Origin: Prevotella sp.
GTDB lineage: Bacteria; Bacteroidota; Bacteroidia; Bacteroidales; Bacteroidaceae
Reading direction: 5' to 3'
Length of the DNA stretch: 64,000 nucleotides
Assembly: GCA_017447515.1 (NCBI GenBank)
Contig: JAFSNG010000049.1
Span: 1 to 64,000 of the forward strand
In this document: one piece after another, positions 54,607 to 63,182 of the stretch
Layout of the letters: every line of letters starts with the position of its first letter
Position numbering within the stretch: the first letter of the stretch is position 1
Translations under genes and position numbers: made by a program
The notes under the pieces: model-generated
Seen by the model: only the letters and a program-made list of their open reading frames with translations
Databases searched by the model: none
What the model was told of the DNA's origin: nothing

Positions 54607-55490
54607 CAGAACGCCCTCCTATGAATTACCGTTGCATCCATCTTATCCAATGAGCTGACACCAGTACGCGCCATGATGCCAGCCAGTTCTGCCGTCATCT
54701 CGTTGATGCGTCCTGCTACAGCATCTGCCCCGTTCTTGAGTAACGGCATCAAGTGACGGCCTACTGATACAGCCTTGGCACCGAGGGCGAGGCACTTGTA
54801 GGCATCCATGCCGCTCTCAATGCCACAATCCACGAATACGGGGATACTCCTGCCTGTGATTGAGAGAATGTCAGGCAATGCCATTAATGGCGGCACGGCA
54901 TACTGGATCATTCCATGATGGTGAGATACGACGATACCTGCACAACCTGCTTTCAGGCATTTCTCGGCATCGTGAGGACTGAGTACACCTTTCACGATGA
55001 ACGGCACACCAGCAGCCTCGACAAAGTCTTTCAGTTCCTCGGTGGTCTTGGCTTTCATCGGCAGTCCAAAGATGTTGTCGTAACCACCCTCTGAATTGAA
55101 GGCGTGGTCAATATCCATACCCACGGCGATGCAGCCCACCCGGACGGCATGCTCGATCTTGCGCAACACCTCGCGGTTGTCGGCATGGGGCTTGATGATC
55201 TTGATGGTTCGGGCACCTGTGGCCACAATATCCTCCAGTTCCTCGTCGCTGCCCATGCCCACCCAGTGTGCGGCTCCGCTCTGGGCTGCCGCTTGGGCGT
55301 AGATGGTCATGCCATTTTGGGCCGTGTTATGCAAATGCGACAGGGCAGCGGTCATCATCGGTGTGCGGAAGGTTTCTCCGAACAGCGTCATCTCAGTCGT
55401 AGGGAGAACAGCGTCCAGATAGCGAGTCTCAATCAACAGAGAGTCAAAAAAGTCTCTCGTAATCTTGTCGGAATTTGATGTCAGTTGCAT
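54606..55490 (-). CDS. FMN-dependent alpha-hydroxy-acid oxidase/dehydrogenase-like protein
   Basis: A 294-residue member of the FMN_dh family (lactate oxidase, glycolate oxidase), slightly short. 'FRTPMMTAALSHLHNTAQNG', 'PFIVKGVLSPHDAEKCLKAG', 'GIVVSHHHGMIQ' (catalytic His), 'IPVFVDCGIESGMDAYKCLA' and 'KAVSVGRHLM' form the flavin and substrate sites. Overlaps the TIM-barrel gene by a single base and follows the reductase at 55494 by 3 bases, so three genes form one unit. Confidence 0.87.
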   Translation of the reverse strand: MQLTSNSDKITRDFFDSLLIETRYLDAVLPTTEMTLFGETFRTPMMTAALSHLHNTAQNGMTIYAQAAAQSGAAHWVGMGSDEELEDIVATGARTIKIIKPHADNREVLRKIEHAVRVGCIAVGMDIDHAFNSEGGYDNIFGLPMKAKTTEELKDFVEAAGVPFIVKGVLSPHDAEKCLKAGCAGIVVSHHHGMIQYAVPPLMALPDILSITGRSIPVFVDCGIESGMDAYKCLALGAKAVSVGRHLMPLLKNGADAVAGRINEMTAELAGIMARTGVSSLDKMDATVIHRRAF

Positions 55491-55493
55491 AGT

Positions 55494-56117
55494 TTATCGG
55501 ATATAATGCGTTTCTGTTAACTCTTCCTGAATCTTCGGCGAGCCGAACTGTTGGAGACCGAGACGGATGGACTTGATCATGAACGCCATATTTAGTCCGA
55601 GCTGTCGCATGGTCTGCATGCCCTCTTCGTCGCGAACGACCTCACCAGGGGCCGTGCCGTGGGCGATGCTCCAATACTGCGAGGGCACGACGGGCATGTT
55701 CGTCTTCAGGAAATACTTGTTCAGCACGTCCATCGTCGTCGTGGCTCCACCACGGCGGGCGATGCTCACTGAAGCTCCGACCTTCATCGACCAGTCGGTA
55801 TGCAGGTTGGAATAGAACAAACGGTCGAGCAGTGACAGCAGCGTGCCGTTGGGTGACGCGAAATAGACGGGCGAGCCGACGAGCAGCCCGTCTGCCTCAC
55901 GCATTTTCTCCGATATATCGTTGACAATGTCGCCAAAAGTGCAGACTCCCGTCGTCCAGCACTTATTACACGCGAAGCAGCCGTGAATCTGCAGGTGCCC
56001 CACGTGAATCCACTCCGTCTCGATGCCCTGTTGCTGCAACGTCCGCTCCACTTCGTGCAGTGCCGTCGCCGTATTGCCGTGCGCCTTCGGGCTGCCATTA
56101 AGAATAATCACTTTCAT
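55494..56117 (-). CDS. NADPH-dependent FMN reductase-like flavoprotein, cytoplasmic paralogue
   Basis: A 207-residue flavodoxin-like reductase. 'VIILNGSPKAHGNTATALHE', 'FACNKCWTTGVCTFGDIVND', 'GSPVYFASPNGTLLSLLDRL' and 'RRGGATTTMDVLNKYF' align with the exported protein at 52186. No signal peptide. It starts 1 base after the small gene at 56119 and leads into the FMN oxidase gene. Confidence 0.88.
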   Translation of the reverse strand: MKVIILNGSPKAHGNTATALHEVERTLQQQGIETEWIHVGHLQIHGCFACNKCWTTGVCTFGDIVNDISEKMREADGLLVGSPVYFASPNGTLLSLLDRLFYSNLHTDWSMKVGASVSIARRGGATTTMDVLNKYFLKTNMPVVPSQYWSIAHGTAPGEVVRDEEGMQTMRQLGLNMAFMIKSIRLGLQQFGSPKIQEELTETHYIR

Positions 56118-56118
56118 A

Positions 56119-56532
56119 TTACTTGCCGGATATGTAGCCCTTCATCTTCTCGATGCCATACTTCGCCACGACCAGATCCTCTTCAGACGTTGCTCCGCTG
56201 AAGGCGAAAGCCAGTTTGCAGCCTTCATGCTCGTCGTAGGCACCACCGGCATAACCCAGTTCGCCCGTAATCGTCTGGTGGTTCGGATCGCCACTGTCGG
56301 CCTGGGTGGCAATCACTTCGCCGCACTTCGACCATGCCACGGCCACCAGATTATAGCCGTCTTTCCAGTTGCAGTACGAGCCCACAACCTTCATTTCGCC
56401 GATCCAGTCAACCGTATCGCCACTGTTAAGAACCGAGGCTGTTGCCACACCCTCAATACCCATCTCAATGGCCTTGGCCTTCATATCCTCCAATGCCAAA
56501 GCCAGTTTCTCTCTTAATTCTCCGTTTGTCAT
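56119..56532 (-). CDS. small conserved protein, possibly GlcG/HbpS-like
   Basis: A 137-residue protein without a signal. 'KLALALEDMKAKAIEMGIEG' followed by VATASVLNSGD and 'NLVAVAWSKCGEV' resembles the layout of GlcG/HbpS (DUF336) proteins, which bind heme or act beside flavin enzymes. The match is weak. It is 1 base from the reductase gene and clearly in the same transcript. Confidence 0.65.
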   Translation of the reverse strand: MTNGELREKLALALEDMKAKAIEMGIEGVATASVLNSGDTVDWIGEMKVVGSYCNWKDGYNLVAVAWSKCGEVIATQADSGDPNHQTITGELGYAGGAYDEHEGCKLAFAFSGATSEEDLVVAKYGIEKMKGYISGK

Positions 56533-56640
56533 ATTCTTGTTCTCTTTAGTTAAGTCCGTCTTCTGTCCATCCTGCTGCGGTGCTTGATGTCACTTGCCTG
56601 GTCCTTGGTGGAGAAGGTGCCTGAGTAAATGATATCACTG

Positions 56641-57264
56641 CTAGAAGAACTTAACGATGTCATCCAAGGGCCTGCGCTCAGGACGATTAGGCTCTCCAGC
56701 TCTGTAGCCCAAAGAGATGACCGCCATAATTGTCTCGTTTTCTGGAATGTCGAAGAGTTTGCGCAGTTCGTCAGCGTCACGCATTCCCATGATGAGCGTA
56801 TCGAAGCCCATAGCGCGAGCCTTCAGAATCAGGTAGCAGTTGCTCAGACCATTGTCGTAGGCGCCCCATCCGTCGCCTACCTCATTCGTTTGGTTACCCT
56901 GAAAGAAGCCAGACTTACCCCGCTCAAACGTTGAGACAATCAGAACCGGGGCATCCTTGATGCGCTCCTTATTGCCTCCCACCATATTCTGAACGGCGGA
57001 CAATTTCTCGTCGCTGATAGCCACGTAATACTTCGTAGGTTGCTGATTGGCCCACGATGGAGCCTCTTGGGTAGCTGTCAGAAGCTCACGGACCTCGGTT
57101 TCAGAAATCTTCTTCGAGGCATCATAGCTGCGCACGCTTCGTCTTGTCGTCAATACTTCGTCGAAAGACACGACATCCTTCGATGCTTCTTTTTTCTCAC
57201 TACAACCAGTCATGGTCACCATTGCTGTCAAGGCAGCAAAAATCATTACTTTCTTCATTTTCAT
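56641..57264 (-). CDS. nitroreductase-family lipoprotein
   Basis: A 207-residue protein with a type II signal peptide (lipobox MTGC, then SEKKEASKD). The nitroreductase fold follows: 'VLTTRRSVRSYDASKKISET', 'APSWANQQPTKYYV', 'GDGWGAYDNGLSNCYLILKA' and 'AVISLGYRAGEP'. An FMN enzyme anchored outside the cytoplasm is unusual, because reducing power must come from a partner. It lies 13 bases from the SDR gene upstream. Confidence 0.87.
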   Translation of the reverse strand: MKMKKVMIFAALTAMVTMTGCSEKKEASKDVVSFDEVLTTRRSVRSYDASKKISETEVRELLTATQEAPSWANQQPTKYYVAISDEKLSAVQNMVGGNKERIKDAPVLIVSTFERGKSGFFQGNQTNEVGDGWGAYDNGLSNCYLILKARAMGFDTLIMGMRDADELRKLFDIPENETIMAVISLGYRAGEPNRPERRPLDDIVKFF

Positions 57265-57277
57265 ATTCGTTTAGTTT

Positions 57278-58309
57278 TTATTGGGTTATTATCTTCTTTG
57301 CCTGCTCTTGCGCCTCAATGACTTTGTCGCACCATTGGTCGAACTCAGGGTCTTCCACTTGCAGCTCAGGATGCGCGAGGATGTAGTCTACACAGCGACG
57401 AACGCCCTCGTCGAAGCGGGTGGTGGCCTGAAAACCGGGGACGGCACGCTTCAGTTTGGTACAGTCGAAGATGACCGTTGCCGCCTTGTCACCGATGAGG
57501 TTGCCTTCCAGGTCATAATCTGCAGGACAGACAGCAGCCAGGAAGTCGGAGGCGACGTGATAAAGCTTTGGCGTGACGTTCAATGCCTGGCCGACACACT
57601 CGTATATCTGATTCCACGTCAGACTCTCATCGCTCATAATCTGGAAAGCCTCGCCGATGGCCTTCGGATTGCCCAACAGACCGATGAAACCACGCGCGAA
57701 GTCCTCGTTCCACGTCAGCGTCCACAGCGAAGAACCGTCGCCATGCACCAGCACGGGCTTACCCTCCAGCATCCGCTTCAGCACGGGCCAGCTGCCTTTC
57801 GGCCCATGGATACTGACGGGTACGCCGCGCTCGCAGTAGGTGTGCGAGGGGCGGACAATGGTCACGGGGAATCCGTTCTCGCGATACTCCTTCATCAGTA
57901 GCTCCTCACAGGCAATCTTGTTGCGAGAGTACTGCCAGTGGGGATTAGCCAGCGCGGTGCCCTCGGTGATGTACGGACTGCGCACGGGCTTCCCGTAGGC
58001 CGAGGCCGACGATATATAAACGTACTGCCGTGTGCGACCGCGGAACAGACGGATGTCGCGCTCCACCTGTTCGGGCACGAAGCCGATGAACTCGCATACG
58101 GCATCAAACTGCGCGTCGCCCAGACCGGCGAGCACGGCTTCCGTGTCGTCGATGTCGGCAATCACCTGTTTCACACTTTCAGGCACCTCTTGCTTGCGCG
58201 TGCCTCGGTTCAGCAGCCACAGCTCGTGTCCGCTCTCAGCTAACTGTCGGGTGATGGCACTACTGATCGTGCCCGTACCACCAATCATGAGAATCTTTAA
58301 TCTTTCCAT
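57278..58309 (-). CDS. extended SDR, NAD-dependent epimerase/dehydratase
   Basis: A 343-residue Rossmann protein. 'LKILMIGGTGTISSAITRQL' is the GxxGxxG cofactor loop and 'SSASAYGKPVRSPYITEGTA' covers the catalytic Ser region; the Tyr-x-x-x-Lys pair is in 'WQYSRNKIACEE'. The substrate may be an NDP-sugar or another carbonyl compound. First gene of the minus-strand run, reading out of the duplicated divergent promoter region. Confidence 0.87.
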   Translation of the reverse strand: MERLKILMIGGTGTISSAITRQLAESGHELWLLNRGTRKQEVPESVKQVIADIDDTEAVLAGLGDAQFDAVCEFIGFVPEQVERDIRLFRGRTRQYVYISSASAYGKPVRSPYITEGTALANPHWQYSRNKIACEELLMKEYRENGFPVTIVRPSHTYCERGVPVSIHGPKGSWPVLKRMLEGKPVLVHGDGSSLWTLTWNEDFARGFIGLLGNPKAIGEAFQIMSDESLTWNQIYECVGQALNVTPKLYHVASDFLAAVCPADYDLEGNLIGDKAATVIFDCTKLKRAVPGFQATTRFDEGVRRCVDYILAHPELQVEDPEFDQWCDKVIEAQEQAKKIITQ

Positions 58310-58430
58310 AAGTCCAGTTTATAAAATCGTTTCCAAATTAATCTTAAATCTTTTGGCAAAAATACGTATTATTTCCGAATTATCACTATATTTGCAGTTA
58401 AAAATTGCAAATCTTAAAACCAACACAAAG
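58310..58430. promoter_or_regulatory. divergent promoter region, copy 2
   Basis: Leftward box TATTTTTG (CAAAAATA at 58357-58364) and rightward box TATATTTG (58387-58394), 22 bases apart, exactly as in 47297-47426. The match extends into the first codons of the leftward genes and to the rightward start codons. Confidence 0.85.
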
Positions 58431-59579
58431 ATGATGAGAAGAATTACTGTATTTATCAAGTTTGTATTATTGAGTTTGAGCATGGTGACGACTTTTGCAT
58501 CGGCACAGAGTATTTATGATTTCAAGGTAAAGGACGACGTAGGACAGGACGTGTCGCTCTCGGACTACAAGGGCAAAGTGCTGCTGATTGTGAACACCGC
58601 CACGCGATGCGGATTCACACCACAGTACAAGGAACTGGAAGCGCTGTATGAGAAGTTCTCGAAGGATGGCTTCGAGATTCTCGACTTCCCCTGCAACCAG
58701 TTCGGAGAGCAGGCGCCTGGCACGATTCAGGAGATTCACCAGTTCTGCACAGCCAACTTCGACATCCAGTTCCCACAGTTCGACAAGATTGATGTGAATG
58801 GAGCCAACGAGCATCCGCTCTACACTTTCTTGAAGGCACAAAAGGGCTTCAGCGGCTTCGACACAAGCGACGAGCGGGGCAAGTTCATGGATGACATGAT
58901 GCGTAAGCGCGATGCCGACTACGACAAGAAGAGTGACATCAAATGGAATTTCACCAAGTTCCTCATCTCTCGCGACGGACGAGTGTTGAAACGCTACGAA
59001 CCAACGGAAAAAATTAGCGACATCGAGGCCGCTGTCCAGAAGGAGGTGAATCCCGTACTGAGCAGCATCATGGCGCGCACCAGCATCCGACAGTACACCA
59101 ATGAGCCCGTTTCAAAGGCTGACATCGAGACGATGCTCCGTGCCGGTATGGCTGCACCCACGGCTGCCAACAGACAGCCCTGGCACTTCGTGGCCGTAAC
59201 CAACAAGGAGAAACTGGCCGAACTTGCAGGTCGCAGAGGCATGATCAAGCAGGCTGGAGTAGCCATTGTGGTCTGTGGCAATCTGGACAAGGCGATGCAA
59301 GGCAAGGCGCAGGAGTATTGGGTTCAGGACTGTTCGGCAGCTACAGAGAACATCCTGCTGGCAGCCCATGCCCTCGGACTAGGTGCCGTATGGACAGGCT
59401 GCTATCCGACGGACGACCGCGTGGCTGAGGTCTCCAAGGTGCTGAAGTTACCAGAGACCATCGTTCCGTTGTGCGTCATCGCAATAGGTCATCCTGCAGA
59501 GCAGCCTACGCCAAAGGACAAGTGGAAGCCTGAGAACGTGTCATATAATGAGTTTGGTGGCAAGGCAACGAACGATTAG
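58431..59579 (+). CDS. secreted glutathione peroxidase and nitroreductase fusion
   Basis: A 382-residue fusion with a signal peptide (to FASAQ). The start at 58431 follows the promoter at 58387; the open frame upstream to 58032 is antisense to the SDR gene. Residues 28-195: glutathione-peroxidase-like thiol peroxidase ('GKVLLIVNTATRCGFTPQY' with the peroxidatic Cys, 'LDFPCNQFGEQAPG', 'KWNFTKFLISRDGRV'). Residues 205-382: nitroreductase ('MARTSIRQYTNEPVSKADIE', 'AAPTAANRQPWHFVAV', 'ALGLGAVWTGCYP'). The join puts a peroxidase next to a flavin reductase in one exported chain. Confidence 0.88.
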   Translation: MMRRITVFIKFVLLSLSMVTTFASAQSIYDFKVKDDVGQDVSLSDYKGKVLLIVNTATRCGFTPQYKELEALYEKFSKDGFEILDFPCNQFGEQAPGTIQEIHQFCTANFDIQFPQFDKIDVNGANEHPLYTFLKAQKGFSGFDTSDERGKFMDDMMRKRDADYDKKSDIKWNFTKFLISRDGRVLKRYEPTEKISDIEAAVQKEVNPVLSSIMARTSIRQYTNEPVSKADIETMLRAGMAAPTAANRQPWHFVAVTNKEKLAELAGRRGMIKQAGVAIVVCGNLDKAMQGKAQEYWVQDCSAATENILLAAHALGLGAVWTGCYPTDDRVAEVSKVLKLPETIVPLCVIAIGHPAEQPTPKDKWKPENVSYNEFGGKATND

Positions 59580-59656
59580 CTTACCAAAAGGTAGTCAATC
59601 GTTAATAAAGTACTTCGTCGTCATGTCATAGTATAGTGCCTCCAACTCGGCCAGGG

Positions 59657-61990
59657 TCAGTTTCTCCACACTATGCCCGATGATTTACTCTTCAGCGTAA
59701 GACCGGCAGTAGGCAACGGGCTCTTGATGCTCACGCTAACGGAACCCTTCTTTTGCGTGCTACGAACCACGAGGAGGGCACGGCCCTTCCACGTTTTTAC
59801 ACGAGGAGAGGTGTAAGGCTCTGTATCCTTCAGGTCGGCAGAGGCAAAAGCTAATAGTTTACCTGCTCCTTTGACGATAGCCTCACAGTCGATGACGGCT
59901 TCGGGTACGGGTGTGCCGTCCTTGTCAACCACCTCAACAGTGACAAAGGTTAGCGACTGTCCGTCGGCTGTCATGACGGTGCGGTCAGGGGTGAGGCGCA
60001 GACGGGCTGGTTTGCCAGCAGTCTTCAGTGTCACGCTCTCGCCACCAGCTTCTGCACGGAGGGTACCAGCTTTATAGGGTACAGAGAAGATGGCCTTGAA
60101 CTCAGTCTCGCGGCTTACCTGCTTTGTGCCGATAAGCTGGCCGTTAAGATACAATTTCACTTCGGGCTGATGGGTATATACTTCGACCTCGACGGGTTTA
60201 CCCTCCCAGCCTGTCCACGTCCACGACTCCCATGTGGGCCATACGCTCCACATCGTGGTTTTGATTTCCCCGTGATATCCATTCGGTTCTTTCACGGCCA
60301 TATAAAGAAGAGGTGAGAGATTACTCCATAATAGTTGACGATAGTGGCTGATGGGTTTCCTCCAACCGGTGATGTCGACGTCGCCGCAGTAGGCACCGTG
60401 CCACTCGGGGAAGCCACCGTCTAACCAGTGTTCACCGGGCCGTTCTCCTTCATAGTAATAACGACCTATGCCGCTCTCGCCCAGATAGTCGAGACCTGTC
60501 CACACGATGTCGCCCACGACGTAGGGGAAATCGTGGGTTACAGCCCAGTTCCTGAAGGCATCACGAGGATAGCTCTCCGTCTGCCAGATGATGCGCTTGG
60601 GGTCGCGCTCATGGTCGCTGGCGTGCTTGAAAATCATATAGTTATAACCAACCACGTCGAGTACTTCGGCATGTGGATCGTAGATTTCCCAGTCACTGTC
60701 CCAGGCACAGAGAGCCTCAGTGACGGGACGTGTCGTGTCCAGTTCGTGGATAGCCTGCTTCATCTGACGGGCAGTATAGACCACGCGGATGTCCTTGCGC
60801 TCGATGACCTCGTTGCCGATGCTCCATGAGATAACGCTCGGATGGTTGCGGTCGCGCAGCACCATTGCATGGATGTCCTGTCGGAAGCAGGAGTCGATGA
60901 CGGTGGAGTAGTCGTAGGGATTCTTCTGCGTGCGCCAACCGTCGAAGGCCTCGTCAATGACAAGCATTCCCAGCGAGTCGCAGGCATCGAGGAAAGCCCG
61001 CGTCGTGGGATTGTGTGAAGTGCGGATGAGGTTGAAGCCCGCCTCCTTCATCTGACGCACCTTGCGGATTTCGGCATCGTCGAAGGCCATAGCACCCAGC
61101 ACACCGTCATCGTGGTGTACGCATGCACCATTGATGAGTACCTTCTTGCCGTTAAGCACAAAGCCATTCTCGGCATCAAACGAGAACGTGCGGATGCCGT
61201 ATTTCGCTGTCGCGTTGTCGATGACATTACCAGCCTCCTTTAGTTCCACTTTCGCCTCATAGAGCGTCGGATTCTCTGGCGACCACAAGCGTGGATTCTT
61301 GACGAAAACGGTCGTTGTCACGGTCTTGCTCTCACCAGCCTTCACAGCAACCATCAGTTGAGCGCCACCCACTACAACGATGGCGTTTCGGTCGGTCTGC
61401 GACTCATTCTGCACAGTCACGTCCACCTGAACACGCGCCTTGTCGGCACTCACCTCTGGCGTGGTGACGAAGACACCATTCTCGGCAATGTGCAACGCGG
61501 GCATCGTTTCGAGCCATACGTGGCGATAGATGCCGGAACCGCTGTACCAGCGGCAGTTGGGCTGTTCAGAGTTTTCCACCTTCACGATAACCTCGTTGAC
61601 CTGTTTTTTATCTTTATTAATATATGGTGTTACATCGACGGTGAACGGGGTATAGCCATAATGATGCTGCCCTGCACGCTGGCCATTCACATAGACCTCG
61701 GCCTTCTGATACACACCCTCGAAGTGGAGCTTGACTATTTCGCCGTTAGGTGTCTTGAATGTCTTGCGGTACTCGCCCTTGCCGGCCTCGAACCATCCTC
61801 CGCCAGTTCCCGTTGCTCCCTTGCCAGAATTGGGTCCTTCGAAGATGTCCCAGTCGTGCGGCAGGTCAACGGTCTGCGTCTTTCCATTGTGAGTAAACTG
61901 CCAGCCGAAGTCAAACAGCTGTCTTTTTGTCTGTGCCGATGCCGTCACCACTGCGATGACCAGCATCATTGTCATCAAAATCTTCTTCAT
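59657..61990 (-). CDS. secreted GH2 glycoside hydrolase, beta-galactosidase-like
   Basis: A 777-residue GH2 enzyme with a signal peptide ending ASAQ. Sugar-binding domain ('DFGWQFTHNGKTQTVDLPHD', 'GGWFEAGKGEYRKTF'), immunoglobulin-like domain (180-275), TIM barrel (280-570) with 'NLIRTSHNPTTRAFLDACDS' and the acid/base Glu in 'ISWSIGNEV'; the nucleophile Glu is probably in 'IIWQTESYPRD'. C-terminal Ig-like DUF4982-type part from about 590. Probably beta-galactosidase or beta-glucuronidase-like. It lies 3 bases from the DoxX gene. Confidence 0.9.
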   Translation of the reverse strand: MKKILMTMMLVIAVVTASAQTKRQLFDFGWQFTHNGKTQTVDLPHDWDIFEGPNSGKGATGTGGGWFEAGKGEYRKTFKTPNGEIVKLHFEGVYQKAEVYVNGQRAGQHHYGYTPFTVDVTPYINKDKKQVNEVIVKVENSEQPNCRWYSGSGIYRHVWLETMPALHIAENGVFVTTPEVSADKARVQVDVTVQNESQTDRNAIVVVGGAQLMVAVKAGESKTVTTTVFVKNPRLWSPENPTLYEAKVELKEAGNVIDNATAKYGIRTFSFDAENGFVLNGKKVLINGACVHHDDGVLGAMAFDDAEIRKVRQMKEAGFNLIRTSHNPTTRAFLDACDSLGMLVIDEAFDGWRTQKNPYDYSTVIDSCFRQDIHAMVLRDRNHPSVISWSIGNEVIERKDIRVVYTARQMKQAIHELDTTRPVTEALCAWDSDWEIYDPHAEVLDVVGYNYMIFKHASDHERDPKRIIWQTESYPRDAFRNWAVTHDFPYVVGDIVWTGLDYLGESGIGRYYYEGERPGEHWLDGGFPEWHGAYCGDVDITGWRKPISHYRQLLWSNLSPLLYMAVKEPNGYHGEIKTTMWSVWPTWESWTWTGWEGKPVEVEVYTHQPEVKLYLNGQLIGTKQVSRETEFKAIFSVPYKAGTLRAEAGGESVTLKTAGKPARLRLTPDRTVMTADGQSLTFVTVEVVDKDGTPVPEAVIDCEAIVKGAGKLLAFASADLKDTEPYTSPRVKTWKGRALLVVRSTQKKGSVSVSIKSPLPTAGLTLKSKSSGIVWRN

Positions 61991-61993
61991 TTT

Positions 61994-62437
61994 CTAATAT
62001 TTCTTCTCTTTTGACTTAGTTAGGCATTTCCACCATTCTTTCAACTGCTGCCAGCCGCCTGTGCTCCAAAGAGCGAGGAAGATAAGGACGGGCTGGATGA
62101 ACAGACGGATAAGACGCAGATTGTCGGTGTTGAGACCAAAGGCATCGATGTGATTGACGTACTGGTTGATGTTGCCAGGGAAGATAGCGACATAGAAGAG
62201 GGCTAGTAATGCACCTACCACAGCCTTTTTCTTCCATAGCAGCAGCATACCAAGGCCAAGGGCGATCTCCACTACGCCCGATGCCAGCACCACGAAATCG
62301 GTAAAGCCTTCACTGAATTGGAGCCATGTGGGTACCTGTGCCACAAACTCCTGACGGTTGAATGTCAGATGACTGAAACCTGCATAGGTCATAAACAGGC
62401 CCAACAGCAAACGGAAAAATGTCTTGAGGTAACTCAT
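61994..62437 (-). CDS. DoxX-like membrane protein
   Basis: A 147-residue protein with four transmembrane helices ('LKTFFRLLLGLFMTYAGFSH', 'FTDFVVLASGVVEIALGLGM', 'KKAVVGALLALFYVAIFPGN', 'LRLIRLFIQPVLIFLALWST'). DoxX/DoxD-type proteins work beside redox enzymes. The gap to the flavin reductase gene is 24 bases and to the GH2 gene 3 bases, same strand, so all three are probably one transcript. Confidence 0.87.
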   Translation of the reverse strand: MSYLKTFFRLLLGLFMTYAGFSHLTFNRQEFVAQVPTWLQFSEGFTDFVVLASGVVEIALGLGMLLLWKKKAVVGALLALFYVAIFPGNINQYVNHIDAFGLNTDNLRLIRLFIQPVLIFLALWSTGGWQQLKEWWKCLTKSKEKKY

Positions 62438-62461
62438 AATTATTGCTTTAATTGAATACTT

Positions 62462-63046
62462 TTATTTCAGTTGCTTTCCATCAGAGAATGCCTTGCCTAC
62501 GGTCTTGCCAAGCTGGATATAGGTGTGGTGAATGGGATCGAAGGTAATCAGTCCCATCTTTTCGACATCAGGCTTGCCGTCCTCAGCCAGATACTTCTCG
62601 TCACAAAGGATGTTGACGATTTCAGCAACAAGGTAATAGCCAGTCTCTGACTCGTCAATCTTCTGTTTCACGCGACACTCCAGCGTCATCGGGAACTCCT
62701 TGAATACAGGGGCATTAACATTGGGAGCCTTTTCGATTGTCCAGCCAGTTTTTTCCATCTTGTCTGGAGTGTTCCTACCACTGACAATGCCTACATAGTC
62801 AGAGGCTACCATTGTCTCAGCCGTTGCGAATGCTACGGTGAGCTCAGGATTCACGGCCAGATTGTCCGTCGTCTGATGAGAGCCGAGTGAGATGACGATT
62901 TCGTTCATATCCCACTGACCGCCCCAGGCAGCGTTCATGGCGTTGGGCTTACCTTCTTTGTCGTAGGTGCCGATAATCAGCACGGGTTGTGGCAGTAGCC
63001 ACGCAGTTGATTTGAAACTCTTCATAGTTATTTTCATTTTATTCAT
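62462..63046 (-). CDS. flavin reductase-like FMN-binding protein
   Basis: A 194-residue flavin reductase-domain (DIM6/NTAB) protein. 'LLPQPVLIIGTYDKEGKPNA' followed by MNAAWGGQWD, 'ISLGSHQTTDNLAVNPELTV' and 'ASDYVGIVSGRNTPDK' are the flavin-binding strands. ATGs at 63046, 63037 and 63025 are all in frame; the last gives a typical length. It probably provides reduced flavin. First gene of the reductase-DoxX-GH2 run. Confidence 0.88.
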   Translation of the reverse strand: MNKMKITMKSFKSTAWLLPQPVLIIGTYDKEGKPNAMNAAWGGQWDMNEIVISLGSHQTTDNLAVNPELTVAFATAETMVASDYVGIVSGRNTPDKMEKTGWTIEKAPNVNAPVFKEFPMTLECRVKQKIDESETGYYLVAEIVNILCDEKYLAEDGKPDVEKMGLITFDPIHHTYIQLGKTVGKAFSDGKQLK

Positions 63047-63182
63047 TCATAATAACACCAGATCACCTTCAACGAATCCTATGGCGATGCCCTTGCTTTG
63101 CTTTAGCTTCTGGCAGAACCGCATTCTATGCTAAATTCCAAACATTAATTGATATTTAACTATATATTTAACATTTCGAAGA

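Noticed and set aside
56533..56640. Possible small gene between the nitroreductase and the GlcG-like gene
   Set aside because: The only frame is a continuation of an alternative frame of the nitroreductase gene, with no start or domain.
59580..59656. Short minus-strand frame (VEKLTLAELEALYYDMTTKY) after the GH2 stop
   Set aside because: Only about two dozen codons, partly overlapping the GH2 end; could be a gene remnant but cannot be supported.
63060..63125. 25-codon frame upstream of the flavin reductase gene
   Set aside because: Too short and without promoter or known motif; more likely flanking sequence of the IS110 insertion.
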